A stretch of DNA of 5,947 bases from an uncultured Collinsella sp. (GTDB lineage Bacteria; Actinomycetota; Coriobacteriia; Coriobacteriales; Coriobacteriaceae), in NCBI GenBank assembly GCA_958415625.1, contig CATYZI010000061.1:1-5947 (forward strand). Reading direction: 5' to 3'. Shown one piece after another: positions 5,904 through 5,947 of this stretch. A program made the translations under genes and the position numbers. The notes beneath the pieces were generated by a model. That model had not been told where the DNA came from, ran no database searches, and saw only the letters and a list, made by a program, of their open reading frames with translations. Positions within the stretch are counted from its first letter, which is position 1. Every line of letters begins with the position of its first letter.

Positions 5904-5947
5904 AAATTTCTGCATTTCATCCAATTTCGGTACTAAAAATTTCTGCA
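5904..5947. repeat. Two direct copies of AAATTTCTGCA, 33 bases apart, at the window edge
   Basis: AAATTTCTGCA occurs at 5904-5914 and again at 5937-5947, the last base of the window. The stretch between is AT-rich with further ATTTC words. It could be the start of a tandem array or part of the control region of a gene beyond the edge. Nothing more can be said without flanking sequence. Confidence 0.45.

Overview
The window looks like a stretch of chromosome from a high-GC gut actinomycetote of the Coriobacteriia, most likely Collinsella or a close relative. This is inferred from three things: GC-rich codon use, exporter and MarR proteins of the type common in gut Firmicutes, and short GGGGACGTTCC-type palindromic repeats between genes. 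No rRNA or marker gene is present to fix the taxon.

There are two divergent operons. The leftward operon (minus strand, about 4346 down to 31) has a strong promoter with an overlapping operator-like palindrome. It encodes a MarR-family regulator followed by the two halves of a heterodimeric type IV ABC exporter of the TM287/288, LmrCD and BmrCD kind. The first exporter half has degenerate catalytic residues (Asp for the Walker B Glu, Gln for the switch His). The second has an intact set. This is the standard arrangement of one dead and one live ATP site. The likely circuit is a self-regulating drug or metabolite efflux cassette whose ligand is unknown.

The rightward operon (plus strand, 4589 to 5735) encodes a PdxY/PdxK-type pyridoxal/pyridoxamine kinase and a small Cys-rich protein that resembles the TIGR04076 family. 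The link between vitamin B6 salvage and this uncharacterised protein is the main functional unknown of the window.

The 326-base divergent spacer (4263-4588) holds the marR promoter and operator, a cluster of GGGGACG-core palindromic units, and a probable promoter for the kinase. The 212 bases after the Cys-rich gene hold a long near-perfect hairpin with an extra partial copy of its arm, and at the window edge a repeated 11-mer. All three gene junctions use the same 8-base ATGANTAA start/stop overlap, which suggests translational coupling throughout. I see no tRNA, rRNA, CRISPR array or intact transposable element, and no clearly new defence or biosynthetic system. The least explained items are the hairpin repeat family and the kinase/Cys-rich pair.
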